A DNA stretch of 34,201 nt from Gemmatimonadota bacterium (GCA_020350425.1 CP070716.1:2701643-2735843), one strand, 5' to 3'. Positions 14,806 through 23,776 are shown, counted from the first letter of the stretch. Numbers and translations: made by a program. Notes: generated by a model not told the origin, from the sequence alone.

Positions 14806-16161
14806 ATGATACGGATCACGCTTGCGACCACATGCGCGCTCACCCTGTCCGCCGCACCGCTGTGCGGTCAGACACCGGCTCCCGAGCACCCCTTCGGCAC
14901 GCTGCGCGAACAGGCCGAGTTGCAGCAGCAGTGGCTGGAGGAACGCCTCGAGACGGTGCTGCCGCGGCTGATGCGGGAGCACGACGTCCAGATGTGGGTG
15001 CTCCCCATGCGGGAGTACAACGAGGACCCGCTGTTCAAGGCGCTCGCCGCGCCCACGCGGTTCGCGGCCCGGCGGCGCACGGTCTTCATCTTCCACGACC
15101 GCGGTCCCGAGGAGGGGGTGGAGCGCATCACCATCGGCGGCGGGTCGCAGGGCGGCGCCTATGAGGTGGTGCGGGCCACCGAGCAGGCCCCCGACGGCCG
15201 CCCACGCGAGTTCTGGGGACGCGACCAGTGGAACTTCGTGGTGGACGTGATCCGCGAGCGGAACCCCCGCAACATCGCCGTCAACATCTCGCGCGACCTC
15301 CGCTTCGCCGACGGCCTGACCGCCGGGGAGTGGGAGCAACTGCAGGAAGCGCTCGGTCCGGAGCTGGGGGCGCGCGTGGTGCGGGCCGAGACCCTGGCGC
15401 TCGACTACCTGGCGATCCGCGTTCCCTCCATGCATCCGACGTACGTGCGCATGCAGGAGCTGGCGCACGAGCTCATCGCCACCATGTTCTCCGACCGGGT
15501 CATCACCCCGGGGGTCACCACGACCGAGGATGCCGTGTGGTGGTTCCGCCAGCGGCTGGGCGACCTGGGCCTCGGCACCTGGTTCCAGCCCTCGGTGGAC
15601 ATCCAGCGGCGCGGCGTGAGCATGGCCGATTCCACGGCGCCGGTGATCCAGCGGGGCGACGTACTGCATTGCGACGTGGGCGTCACGGCCCTGAGGCTCA
15701 ATACCGACACGCAGCACATGGCCTACGTGCTGCGCGAGGGGGAGAGCGACGCACCCGACGGCCTGAAGCAGGCGTTGCGCAACGGCAACCGGCTGCAGGA
15801 CATCGTGATGGCCGCGATGCGGCCCGGCCGCACCGGGAACGAGATCCTGTTTGCAGGGTTGGCCGCCATGCGGGAGGCCGGCATCGACGGGACCATCTAC
15901 ACGCACCCCATCGGCGAGCACGGACACGGCGCCGGGCCCCTGATCGGCTTGTGGGACCGGCAGGACGGCGTGCCCGGCCAGGGCGATGTACCGATCCGGC
16001 CCGGCACCTGGCACTCGATCGAGCTGCAGGCCGCGACGCCGGTGCCGGAATGGGACGATCAGCTGGTGCGCATGATGCTGGAGGAGGACGCCGAGCTCAC
16101 GCCGGAGGGGGAGATGCGCTGGGTGCTGAAGCGGCAGTCGGCGTTCCACCTGGTGCGGTAG
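14806..16161 (+). CDS. Secreted M24-family metallopeptidase (Xaa-Pro aminopeptidase-like)
   Basis: A 451-residue protein with a Sec signal (about residues 1-22). The C-terminal two-thirds is the pita-bread fold of M24 peptidases: CDVGVTALRLNTDTQHMAY gives the two metal-binding Asp, THPIGEHGHGAGP the His, and HSIELQAATPVPEWD a Glu; the final Glu is probably in the MLEEDAEL or EGEMRWV segment. The N-terminal domain resembles that of prolidases and aminopeptidase P. The ATG at 14806 is chosen because it begins the signal peptide; the frame is open far upstream but that part is antisense to the decarboxylase. It would act on peptides in the periplasm or outside the cell. Confidence 0.88.
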   Translation: MIRITLATTCALTLSAAPLCGQTPAPEHPFGTLREQAELQQQWLEERLETVLPRLMREHDVQMWVLPMREYNEDPLFKALAAPTRFAARRRTVFIFHDRGPEEGVERITIGGGSQGGAYEVVRATEQAPDGRPREFWGRDQWNFVVDVIRERNPRNIAVNISRDLRFADGLTAGEWEQLQEALGPELGARVVRAETLALDYLAIRVPSMHPTYVRMQELAHELIATMFSDRVITPGVTTTEDAVWWFRQRLGDLGLGTWFQPSVDIQRRGVSMADSTAPVIQRGDVLHCDVGVTALRLNTDTQHMAYVLREGESDAPDGLKQALRNGNRLQDIVMAAMRPGRTGNEILFAGLAAMREAGIDGTIYTHPIGEHGHGAGPLIGLWDRQDGVPGQGDVPIRPGTWHSIELQAATPVPEWDDQLVRMMLEEDAELTPEGEMRWVLKRQSAFHLVR

Positions 16162-16195
16162 GGCCCTCCTCGGCGCCCGTGATACCCCTCACCTG

Positions 16196-16218
16196 ACGGG
16201 GACCATTCCGGTCCCCGT
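16196..16218 (+). terminator. Intrinsic terminator-like hairpin after the M24 peptidase
   Basis: ACGGGGACC (16196-16204) pairs perfectly with GGTCCCCGT (16210-16218) across a five-base loop, followed by TTACGCCTTT. It is 34 bases after the stop. Confidence 0.55.
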
Positions 16219-16313
16219 TACGCCTTTCCGTCCCCGCCTGTCCGTGGGGTAGCCGTGCCCGGCACCACGCCGAGCGCGTCGCGAACCGGACACGAACAGA
16301 CGGAGAGGACCCG

Positions 16314-17006
16314 ATGCGCATTTCACGGATTCATCGACCGGCCGCTCTCGTCGCCGGCCTGGCCCTCGGCCTCGCCTGCTCCGACAGCACCGGAGTGAAC
16401 GATACCGGCTCACTCACGATCACTCTGCAGCAGGTCGAGGACGCCGCCGCGCCCGCGGCGAGCGGCTGGTACGCCAGCGTGGCGGACGTCGCCGAATCCC
16501 TCGATCCGTCCCAGGTGGCGTCACTCACCGTGACGGTCACGCGGCTCGAGTTCCTCGTCGGCACGACCGGCGACGCCCTGCCCGATTCGTCCTGGCAGGA
16601 GTTGGCACTGCCGACCCCCGCAGCGATCGACCTCATGAACCTGCCGCTCGAGAGCGAGTCGCCCCTGGAGCTGGTCGCCGGCAGCGTGCCGGTGGGGAGC
16701 TACCGTCACGTGCGGCTCTTCGTGAGCGAGGCGCTCATCGAATTCGCAGAGCAGGTGGTGATTGGCGCGACGTTCACCTTCGAGCCGGACACCCCGTACG
16801 CCGTCACCATCCCATCGGTCCAGGCGACCGGGATCACCACCGACATCACCTTCACGGTGGCGGCCGACGCCGAAGGGAACGGGACCGAGGTCCAGCTCCT
16901 GTTCGACCCCGCGGCCACCCTCGCCAACGTGACCGCCAACGGCGCGGAGGCGGTGATGCTGACGCCGATCATCAACGCCGCGATTCGCACGCAGACGGGC
17001 GGCTGA
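16314..17006 (+). CDS. DUF4382 lipoprotein
   Basis: A 230-residue predicted lipoprotein with Cys22 (LGLAC). The mature protein carries the DUF4382 pattern: an opening strand TGSLTITL, a strand on VASLTVTVTRLEF, a Leu-Met-Asn block (IDLMNLPL) and the phrase VPVGSYRHVRLFV, which is nearly invariant in this family. The C-terminus has further strands and ends near TPIINAAI. The family is found on the cell surface of many environmental bacteria; its function is unknown. GGAGAGGA lies six bases before the ATG. Transcription is probably monocistronic between two hairpins. Confidence 0.87.
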   Translation: MRISRIHRPAALVAGLALGLACSDSTGVNDTGSLTITLQQVEDAAAPAASGWYASVADVAESLDPSQVASLTVTVTRLEFLVGTTGDALPDSSWQELALPTPAAIDLMNLPLESESPLELVAGSVPVGSYRHVRLFVSEALIEFAEQVVIGATFTFEPDTPYAVTIPSVQATGITTDITFTVAADAEGNGTEVQLLFDPAATLANVTANGAEAVMLTPIINAAIRTQTGG

Positions 17007-17040
17007 TCGGCGGATTGCCCCTCTCCCGGGGCATGTAGGG

Positions 17041-17081
17041 CCCAACGCCTGCGGCGGGCTGCCACCCCCGCGGGCGTTGGG
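17041..17081 (+). terminator. Hairpin after the DUF4382 gene
   Basis: CCCAACGCC (17041-17049) pairs perfectly with GGCGTTGGG (17073-17081); the right arm is followed by TATCTTTAT. The trailing T/A-rich bases could also contain a -10 element (TATCTT, 17082-17087) for the next gene. Confidence 0.55.
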
Positions 17082-17115
17082 TATCTTTATGGCCGCTTCA
17101 CTCAGCGAGGAATTC

Positions 17116-19104
17116 ATGAGCCACGTACGTCGGTATTCCATTGGCCTTGCGGCGCTCACCCTGGCCGCGGCCGGCTGCGCCTCGTCCGGGGCGCAGCAGA
17201 CCACCCCGGTCCCACCCGTCGCGGCTGCGCCCGAAACGGTGACGGTCGAGGCACCCTACAAGGCCATCGAGCCCGGTCGCTTCGACATGGGCAAGATGTG
17301 GACCTTCGAGAACGCCCCCCTCGACTACTTCGAGGAGGCATACGATTTCCGGCCGTCCCAGGACTGGCTGGATCACGTCAGGCTGGCATCCCTCAGGCTC
17401 CCCAACTGCACGGCTTCGTTCGTCTCGCCCGATGGTCTGGTCGCGACGAACCACCACTGCGCCCGGGAGAGCACTTCGAGCGTGAGCGAGGAAGGCGAGA
17501 GCCTGCTGGACGACGGCTTCTACGCCACGACCATGGCCGAGGAGCGGAGGGTGCCCGACCTCTACGTGGATCAGATGATCCTGATGGAAGACGTCACCGC
17601 CCTCGTGCAAGAAGCGGTCACCCCGATGGCATCGCAGGAGCGGCAGGCCGAAGAGCGCGAGGGCCGGCAGGAGGCGATCGCGGACAGCGCCAGCAGCGCT
17701 CACGGTCTCGAATGCGACGTCACGGAGCTCTACAACGGCGGGAAGTACTCGCTGTACTGCTTCAAGCGGTACGACGACGTTCGCCTCGTGTTCACGCCGG
17801 AGCTCAAGATCGGGTACTTCGGCGGCGACCCCGACAACTTCACCTACCCGCGCTACAACCTGGACGTGACCTTCTTCCGGGTGTATGGCGAGGACGGCAA
17901 CCCGTATCAGCCCGAGCGGTACTTCGGCTGGAGCGAGACCGGCGCCGCCGAGGGCGACCCCGTCTTCGTGATCGGGAACCCGGGCTCGACCTCGCGGCTG
18001 AGCACCATGGCGCAGCTCGAGTTCAACCGGGATTACAGCGAGCCCACGCTGGTGCATCTGCTGCAGACCCGCACCGACGTGCTGAAGCACTACATGGACC
18101 ACCACCCGGAAACGCGCGACGACCTGATCAATCAGTGGGCCAGCTGGATGAATGGGCTGAAGCTGTACATCGGTCGGGAGAAGGCGCTGAACGACCCGGT
18201 GGTCATGGGCCGCAAGCTCGGGTGGGAGCTGGCCCTCAAGGACTCCGTCGCGAACAACCCCGAGCTGCGCGCCAAGTATGCGCACCTGTGGGACGAGATC
18301 GCCCGCCTGCGGGCCGGGATCGCCGAAGTGTTCCCGACGCTCTGGGCGCTCAGTCCGTTCAGCGGGCTCGCCGCGCCGCAGACGATTCAGACGGCGGCCG
18401 GCATGCTGCAGTACGCCCAGATGGTGGGGAACGCGCCGCAGGAGCAGGTGGACGAGATGCGCGCCGAAATCGAGGAGACCGAGATCGACGTGCGGCTCGA
18501 CCGGCACATGCTGGAGGAGCGCGTCAAGGACGTGATCATGTGGCTCGGCGAGAGCGACCCCTTCGTGACGAGCGTGCTGCAGGGCGGCACGCTGGAGGAG
18601 GCCACGGCGGCCTTCCTGGAGCGCGCCACGGCGGTCGTCGACCCGGAGATCCGCCGGTCGCTGCTCGCCAGCCCCACTCGGATCCTCAACAGCGCCGATC
18701 CGGCACTCACCCTCGTGCGGGAGACGTTCCCGCGCTACGGCCAGGCCGTGCAGCGCTATCGCCAGCTGCTGGCCGAGGAGGAGGCGCTGACGGCGCAGCT
18801 CGCCCTCGCGGTGTTCGACGTGTACGGCACCGACCTGCCGCCCGACGCCACGTTCACGCTGCGCATCGCCGACGGCGTGGTGCAGAGCTACGACTACAAC
18901 GGCACGAAGGCGCCCGCGTGGACCACGTTCTACGGGTTGTACGACCGGCACTATGCCCACACGGGTGAAGAGGATTGGGACCTTCCGCCGCGGTGGCTCG
19001 ACCCGCCGGCCGACTTCGACATGGGGGCACCACTCAACTTCGTGTCCACCAACGACATCATCGGCGGCAACTCGGGCAGCCCGATCATCAATACCGACCT
19101 CTAG
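17116..19104 (+). CDS. S46-family dipeptidyl-peptidase, truncated by an in-frame TAG
   Basis: A 662-residue reading frame of the S46 serine peptidase family (DPP7/DPP11 type), which removes dipeptides in the periplasm. A lipobox AAAGC puts the lipid on Cys21. The catalytic His is in VATNHHCARE (His114), the Asp in the YFGGDPDNFTYPRYNLDVT block, and the Ser is Ser653 in GGNSGSP. The frame ends at TAG (19102-19104), only ten residues after that Ser. The same frame continues for 54 more codons matching the rest of the family to a normal stop at 19267-19269. The ATG at 17116 has AGGAA ahead of it; in-frame starts further upstream only add a non-signal tail. Confidence 0.85.
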   Translation: MSHVRRYSIGLAALTLAAAGCASSGAQQTTPVPPVAAAPETVTVEAPYKAIEPGRFDMGKMWTFENAPLDYFEEAYDFRPSQDWLDHVRLASLRLPNCTASFVSPDGLVATNHHCARESTSSVSEEGESLLDDGFYATTMAEERRVPDLYVDQMILMEDVTALVQEAVTPMASQERQAEEREGRQEAIADSASSAHGLECDVTELYNGGKYSLYCFKRYDDVRLVFTPELKIGYFGGDPDNFTYPRYNLDVTFFRVYGEDGNPYQPERYFGWSETGAAEGDPVFVIGNPGSTSRLSTMAQLEFNRDYSEPTLVHLLQTRTDVLKHYMDHHPETRDDLINQWASWMNGLKLYIGREKALNDPVVMGRKLGWELALKDSVANNPELRAKYAHLWDEIARLRAGIAEVFPTLWALSPFSGLAAPQTIQTAAGMLQYAQMVGNAPQEQVDEMRAEIEETEIDVRLDRHMLEERVKDVIMWLGESDPFVTSVLQGGTLEEATAAFLERATAVVDPEIRRSLLASPTRILNSADPALTLVRETFPRYGQAVQRYRQLLAEEEALTAQLALAVFDVYGTDLPPDATFTLRIADGVVQSYDYNGTKAPAWTTFYGLYDRHYAHTGEEDWDLPPRWLDPPADFDMGAPLNFVSTNDIIGGNSGSPIINTDL

Positions 19105-19269
19105 GTCGTCGGGCTCATTTTCGACGGCAACATCGAAAGCCTGAAGGGCGACTACATCTTCGACACATCGGACGCCCGCTCCGTGTCGGTGCACTCCGCT
19201 GGGATCACCGAGGCACTCAGGCACATGTATCGCGCCGAGCGCATCGTCCAGGAGTTGCTGCGGCAATAG
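19105..19269 (+). pseudogene. Severed C-terminal end of the S46 peptidase
   Basis: Fifty-four sense codons in the same frame as the peptidase above, beginning VVGLIFDGNIESLKGDYI and ending with a normal TAG. This is the conserved S46 tail that follows the active-site Ser and carries the FDGN segment known from DPP7/DPP11 to line the S1 pocket. It has no start codon or ribosome site of its own. The two parts together give 717 residues, the usual family length. The simplest reading is one base change of a sense codon (GAG, for example) to TAG, or an assembly error. Confidence 0.8.
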
Positions 19270-19294
19270 CGCGGCAGCGACGGCGACACTTCAC

Positions 19295-19327
19295 GCGGCC
19301 CCTGTCGCCCCAGGCGGCGGGGGCCGC
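19295..19327 (+). terminator. Hairpin after the S46 peptidase
   Basis: GCGGCCCC (19295-19302) pairs perfectly with GGGGCCGC (19320-19327), with a further partial inner stem. It is 25 bases after the natural stop at 19269. Confidence 0.45.
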
Positions 19328-19386
19328 TCACTCGCGGGGACACGGCGGTTGCCGCGACTGCGGACGACGACGAACTTTCCGGCACC

Positions 19387-20481
19387 GTGAACACCATCCA
19401 CGAGCTGCCGACTCCGGCCCTGCTGCTCGACCTCGACGTTCTCGAGCGGAACCTCGAACAGATGCAAGCCAAGGCCGATCGCCTCGGCGTGGCGTTGCGC
19501 CCGCACATCAAGACCCACAAATGCATCGAGGTGGGCGAGCGGCAGCGCGCGCTCGGCGCCAAGGGGATCACCGTTTCCACGTTGCCGGAGGCCAGGGCCT
19601 TTGCCGATCACGGGTTCGACGACATCACGTGGGCGTTCCCGCTGATCTTCGTGCGTCTGGAGGAGGTGGTGGAGCTGGCCGAGCACATCACCCTGCGGTT
19701 GGTTGTGGATTCCGCGGAGGCCGTCCGCGAGCTGGAGCGGACGCGCCGGCCGCTGCACGTGTGGCTCAAAGTGGACTGCGGGTACCACCGGGCAGGCGTG
19801 GATCCCGAATCACCCAGGGTCACCGAGCTCGCGCGGGCCATTCACGAATCGAGCACGCTGGAGTTCGACGGGATTTTGACCCACGCCGGCCACAGCTACG
19901 ACGGTCCGACACGCCGCGACAGCGCGGCCGTGGCGGTCCGGGAGCGCGACGTGATGGTGGAGCTGGCCGAGCGACTCCGTGCGGACGGCGTCCCGGTGCC
20001 CGGCGTGAGCGTGGGGTCCACGCCGGGGATGCACGCCGTGGACCACCTGGACGGGGTCACCGAGGCGCGGCCCGGCAACTACGCCTTCCACGACTACACC
20101 CAAGTGCTCATCGGCTCCTGCACGCCGCGCGACTGCGCCGCGACCGTGCTGGCCAGCGTGGTGTCGTCGCAACCGGGCGCCGGGCACTGCGTCATCGACG
20201 CCGGCGCGCTCGCCCTCTCCAAGGACCCCGGCCCGGGCGACGCGGAGCCGGCCAGCATGGGTGAGATCTACGACGACTACGCCGCCGGCACGCTGCGGCC
20301 CGACACCCGCGTGGTCTCCCTCAGCCAGGAGCACGGCAAGGTGAGCCGCGCGTTGCCGGTGGGCGCGCGGGTGCGCATCCTCCCCAACCACTCGTGCCTC
20401 ACCGTGGCGTGCTTCGACGCGTATCACGTGGTGCGGGGCGAGCGAGTAGTGGATCGCTGGAAGGTGTGGCGGGATCGGTAG
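19387..20481 (+). CDS. D-threonine aldolase / D-serine dehydratase-like PLP enzyme
   Basis: A 364-residue fold-type III PLP enzyme. The N-terminal barrel has the alanine-racemase-like start TPALLLDLDVLERNL and the PLP lysine Lys42 in RPHIKTHK. The C-terminal domain ends with PNHSCLT, in which His335 and Cys337 match the zinc ligands of the eukaryotic-type D-serine dehydratase and relate it to metal-dependent D-threonine aldolase. It therefore probably breaks down a D-hydroxy amino acid. The start is a GTG at 19387, where similarity begins; no earlier in-frame start fits. The substrate cannot be settled from sequence. Confidence 0.88.
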   Translation: MNTIHELPTPALLLDLDVLERNLEQMQAKADRLGVALRPHIKTHKCIEVGERQRALGAKGITVSTLPEARAFADHGFDDITWAFPLIFVRLEEVVELAEHITLRLVVDSAEAVRELERTRRPLHVWLKVDCGYHRAGVDPESPRVTELARAIHESSTLEFDGILTHAGHSYDGPTRRDSAAVAVRERDVMVELAERLRADGVPVPGVSVGSTPGMHAVDHLDGVTEARPGNYAFHDYTQVLIGSCTPRDCAATVLASVVSSQPGAGHCVIDAGALALSKDPGPGDAEPASMGEIYDDYAAGTLRPDTRVVSLSQEHGKVSRALPVGARVRILPNHSCLTVACFDAYHVVRGERVVDRWKVWRDR

Positions 20482-20613
20482 CTGCCCCGCCTCGCTCTCC
20501 GCACGTCGCGCTTCGCCCCTCCCGCCGCGCTCCTCGCTCCGTACCGCCCCAGTGTGACCGCACCTCGGGCAGGCAGGGTATGAGTGGGTGAACGGAACCA
20601 CCGGGGAGGGGTC

Positions 20614-21873
20614 ATGCACTCACGTCGTCGTCCACCCACGCTCGTGCTGGCCGCGGCCGCCGCGCTCGCCGCCTGCGGCGATCTCGGCCCCGAGCCCAGC
20701 CCCGAGCCCATCACCGAGCTGCCGCGACAGCTGACGGCGGCCGAGCAGTGCCTGGTCGCCGCCGACAACCGCTTCGCCTTCAATCTGTTTCGCGAGATCA
20801 ACGCGCAGGACACGACCGGCGGCAACCTGTTCATCTCGCCGCTCAGCGTGGGAATGGCGTTGGGCATGACCTACAACGGCGCCGCCGGCACCACCCGTGA
20901 GGCGATGCAGCAGACGCTCGAGCTGCAGGGGATGACGCTCGAGGAAGTGAATCAGGCATACCGCAGCCTCATCGACCTGCTGCGCGACCTCGACCCGCGG
21001 GTCGAGTTCACCCTCGCCAACTCGATCTGGCACCGCCACGATCTGTCATTCGTCACCGAGTTTCTGGACCGCAGCCGCGACACGTTCGACGCGCAGGTCA
21101 CCGCCCTGGACTTCGCCGATCCCGCGGCCGCCAGCACGATCAACGCCTGGGTGGACGAGCAGACCCGCGGGCGGATCCGCGAGATCGTCACGCCGCCGAT
21201 CGACCCGATCGCCATCATGTTCCTGATCAACGCCATCTACTTCAAGGGTGATTGGACGCAGCAGTTCGACGCCTCGCTGACCCACGACGCGGCGTTCCAG
21301 CTCGCGGGCGGCGGCCAGACGACCGTGCGGATGATGACGCACGACGGGGACGTGCCGGTGCGGGTCTTGTTCGACACCGACCCCCTGCTCACGGTGGCGG
21401 ACCTCGCGTACGGCGGCCAGGCCTACAGCATGACCATCGTCATGCCGTGGGAGGCGTCGGACATCGAGACCCTCGTCGCCCAGCTCGATCAGACACGCTG
21501 GAACGGCTGGATCTCGGCGCTCGACGCGACGGCGATGCGCGTGTCGCTGCCGAAGTTCACCCTCGAGTACGAGATCACGCTCGACGACGTGCTGAAGGCG
21601 CTGGGGATGGCGGAGGCCTTCACGAGCGCCGCCGACTTCACGAACCTCTACCGCGGCCCCGAGCGCGCCTTCATCTCGGAGGTGAAGCACAAGACGTTCG
21701 TCGACGTGAACGAGGAGGGCACCGAGGCGGCGGCCGTCACCTCGGTGGAGATCGGCCTCACGAGCGCACCGCTCAGCATCTACGTGGACCGGCCGTTCCT
21801 GTTCGTGATTCGGGAGCGCCTGTCGGGCACGATCCTGTTCGTGGGGAAGATGCTGGACCCGAGCGCGTCGTAG
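20614..21873 (+). CDS. Lipoprotein serpin (serine protease inhibitor)
   Basis: A 419-residue serpin with a lipobox LAAC (Cys21). Family motifs are all present: NLFISPLSVGMALGMTYNGA, FLINAIYFKGDW, VSLPKFTLEYE, and near the end DRPFLFVIRERLSGTILFVG. The hinge EEGTEAAAVT is close to the consensus of inhibitory serpins, so a working loop-insertion mechanism is likely. Counting from the hinge puts the cleavage site near GLTS, with Leu or Thr at P1. GGGGAGGGG precedes the ATG at 20614, which is why it is preferred over an upstream in-frame start. A serpin tethered to the outer membrane may protect the cell from foreign or its own secreted proteases. Confidence 0.92.
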   Translation: MHSRRRPPTLVLAAAAALAACGDLGPEPSPEPITELPRQLTAAEQCLVAADNRFAFNLFREINAQDTTGGNLFISPLSVGMALGMTYNGAAGTTREAMQQTLELQGMTLEEVNQAYRSLIDLLRDLDPRVEFTLANSIWHRHDLSFVTEFLDRSRDTFDAQVTALDFADPAAASTINAWVDEQTRGRIREIVTPPIDPIAIMFLINAIYFKGDWTQQFDASLTHDAAFQLAGGGQTTVRMMTHDGDVPVRVLFDTDPLLTVADLAYGGQAYSMTIVMPWEASDIETLVAQLDQTRWNGWISALDATAMRVSLPKFTLEYEITLDDVLKALGMAEAFTSAADFTNLYRGPERAFISEVKHKTFVDVNEEGTEAAAVTSVEIGLTSAPLSIYVDRPFLFVIRERLSGTILFVGKMLDPSAS

Positions 21874-21905
21874 CGCGCTCCCACCAGTAGCGGGCGACGT
21901 GCGAC

Positions 21906-21945
21906 GCGCTCGGCCGTGGTGCAGGTGGGGATCGCGGCCGAGCGC
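21906..21945. terminator. Terminator hairpin between convergent serpin and amidohydrolase genes
   Basis: GCGCTCGGCCG (21906-21916) pairs perfectly with CGGCCGAGCGC (21935-21945) across an 18-base loop, between two convergent stop codons. It could serve both strands. Confidence 0.55.
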
Positions 21946-21952
21946 CGCGGCG

Positions 21953-23620
21953 TCAGCGCTCCCGCTCGAACACGATCGTCCCGTTCACCATCGTGAGGTC
22001 CACCCGCACGCGCGCGATCTCGGTCGGCTCGATGGCCAGGATGTCGTCCGACAGCACGACGAGGTCGGCGAGCCGGCCCGGCGCCAGCGTGCCGAGCTCG
22101 TGCTCCAGAAACGCGGCGTACGCCGCGTTCGCCGTGTACGCCACGAGCGCCTCTTCCACCGTGATCTTCTGCTCGGGCACCCACCCGTCGGGGTTCGCGC
22201 CGTCGGTGGTGCGGCGGGTCACCGCGGCATAGATGCCGGACAGGGGATCGAGCGGCGCCACCGTCCAGTCGCTGCCGAACGCCAGGCGGGCGCCGGCGTC
22301 CTGCAAGTCACGGAAAGCGTACGTGGTCCTGATCCGCTCGGGTCCGATGCGCCGCGCCGCCCAGCGGCCGTCGTCGATCGCGTGGTACGGCTGCATGGAG
22401 GGGATTACGTCGTCCGCAGCCATCCGCTGGATGGCGCCGGCGGTCAAGTGCTGGGCGTGCTCGATGCGGGAGCGGCGCTTGCGCGGTCCGTTGCGCTCCC
22501 GGGCGGTGGCAAACGCGTCGAGCAGCCAGTCGTTGGCGCGGTCACCGATGGCGTGCACGATGAGCTGCAACCCCGCCGCGTCGGCCCCGATGATCGCCTG
22601 CCGCAGCTCGGCGGTGTCGGTCACCATCAGGCCCGTCGTGTGAGGCGCGTCGGCGTACGGGTCGTAGAACCAGGCGGTCGTGGAGCCGAGCGACCCGTCC
22701 ACGAACCCCTTCACCCCTCCCCAGAAGAGCTGCGTGTCGCCGCGCCCCTCGTGCTCCACGTACTCGGCGACGCGCCGCCACTGCCCGATCGGCAGCACCG
22801 AGTACACGCGGATCGGGAGCTCGCCCCGCGCGTACGCCCGCTGGTAGGTCTCGTGCCCCTCCCAGGTTCCCATGTCGGTGATGGCGGTGACGCCGCGCTC
22901 CACCGCGTGGGCCAGCGCCGCTTGGAGAGCGCGATCCAGCTCCGGCTCGGAGCGCGCGGGGATCACCCTGCTCACCAGACCCATGGCCGCGTCCTTGAGG
23001 ATGCCGGTCGGCCGGCCGTCCTCGTGCCGCACGATGGCCCCGCCGTCCGGATCGGGGGTGTCCGCCGTGACGCCCGCGACCTCCAGCGCCGCCGTGTTGG
23101 CCAGTCCCATGTGTCCGTCGAGCCGGCTCACGAAGACCGGCGTGGCCGGGGTGATCGAGTCGATCCAGTCCCGGCGCGGCAGCTCGCCCCCCCACAGCTC
23201 GTGGTCCCAGGTCCCACCGGTGACCCATCCATCCGGATGGGCGGCGGCAAACGCCGCGATCCGGCGAACGAACTCCTGCGGCGTCGCGGCATCGCGCAGC
23301 TGTACGCCGGCGAGCTCGAAGCCGCCCTCGATGAAGTGGGTGTGGGCGTCCATGAGACCGGGCACGATGCGCCGGCCTTCAAGGTCGATGCGCCGGGTTG
23401 GGGGGCCCACGAACCTGACCACGTCGTGGTCCGAACCGACGGCCAGGATGCGCCCGTCCGCGATCGCCACGGCCGTGGGGGCCGGCGAGCCGGTCTCCGA
23501 ACCCGTCCAGATTCGGCCGCTGAACAGGACGACGTCGGCTTCCTGGGCAGACACGGGGCTCACGCTCCCCAGAGAGAGCAGGAGGATGCAGCCAAGCGCA
23601 TCCCGGGGTCGAGGCGACAT
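21953..23620 (-). CDS. Secreted amidohydrolase (amidohydrolase 3 / YtcJ-like)
   Basis: A 555-residue metal-dependent hydrolase with a Sec signal (LLLSLGSVSPVSAQ, about residue 26). The metal-site order is that of the amidohydrolase 3 family: PGLMDAHTHF (His-x-His), a carboxylated Lys in GGVKGFVDGSLGS, IVHAIGDRA and RIEHAQH for the two His, and GSDWTVAP for the Asp; the end GRLADLVVLSDD belongs to the small beta domain. The start at 23620 follows AGGAGGC and begins the signal peptide. Family members hydrolyse cyclic and open amides; the substrate here is unknown. Upstream lies a cluster of palindromes that may control it. Confidence 0.92.
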   Translation of the reverse strand: MSPRPRDALGCILLLSLGSVSPVSAQEADVVLFSGRIWTGSETGSPAPTAVAIADGRILAVGSDHDVVRFVGPPTRRIDLEGRRIVPGLMDAHTHFIEGGFELAGVQLRDAATPQEFVRRIAAFAAAHPDGWVTGGTWDHELWGGELPRRDWIDSITPATPVFVSRLDGHMGLANTAALEVAGVTADTPDPDGGAIVRHEDGRPTGILKDAAMGLVSRVIPARSEPELDRALQAALAHAVERGVTAITDMGTWEGHETYQRAYARGELPIRVYSVLPIGQWRRVAEYVEHEGRGDTQLFWGGVKGFVDGSLGSTTAWFYDPYADAPHTTGLMVTDTAELRQAIIGADAAGLQLIVHAIGDRANDWLLDAFATARERNGPRKRRSRIEHAQHLTAGAIQRMAADDVIPSMQPYHAIDDGRWAARRIGPERIRTTYAFRDLQDAGARLAFGSDWTVAPLDPLSGIYAAVTRRTTDGANPDGWVPEQKITVEEALVAYTANAAYAAFLEHELGTLAPGRLADLVVLSDDILAIEPTEIARVRVDLTMVNGTIVFERER

Positions 23621-23727
23621 GGCACGCCTCCTGGAGTGTGTGTGGCTTTCATCTGCCGCGTCCTGAACATCAGGACCGCGAAGGGGAGGGCGCAAGCCCA
23701 GCGAATTCGTGTGATCGCGTGCACTAT

Positions 23728-23743
23728 GCGAGCGATCGCTCAC
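23728..23743. promoter_or_regulatory. Operator-like palindrome 1
   Basis: GCGAGCGATCGCTCAC contains the perfect 12-bp palindrome GAGCGATCGCTC (23730-23741). It has the same layout as the fully symmetric site 33 bp to the right (centre to centre): G-GAG-GATC-CTC-C. It is in the region between the amidohydrolase start and holB. Confidence 0.5.
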
Positions 23744-23760
23744 AAGAAAGGCATAGGGAT

Positions 23761-23776
23761 GTGAGTGATCACTCAC
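23761..23776. promoter_or_regulatory. Operator-like palindrome 2 (TetR-type)
   Basis: GTGAGTGATCACTCAC is a perfect 16-bp palindrome. The TGAGTGA/TCACTCA half-sites are the kind bound by many TetR/AcrR-family repressors. It is 141 bases upstream of the amidohydrolase start and 109 bases upstream of holB. No TetR gene is present within the window. Confidence 0.55.

Noticed and set aside
19102..19104. TAG recoded genome-wide as an amino acid
   Set aside because: Many genes here end naturally at TAG (for example at 1320, 3409, 4997, 6574, 8855, 16161 and 20481).
17098..19266. A 722-codon minus-strand reading frame opposite the S46 peptidase
   Set aside because: It mirrors the peptidase codons in a GC-rich genome; it has no motif, start context or family resemblance, while the plus strand has a full set of S46 motifs.
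21899..23764. A 621-codon plus-strand reading frame opposite the amidohydrolase
   Set aside because: Low-complexity Arg/His/Gly/Val antisense translation; the minus strand carries the metal-site motifs.
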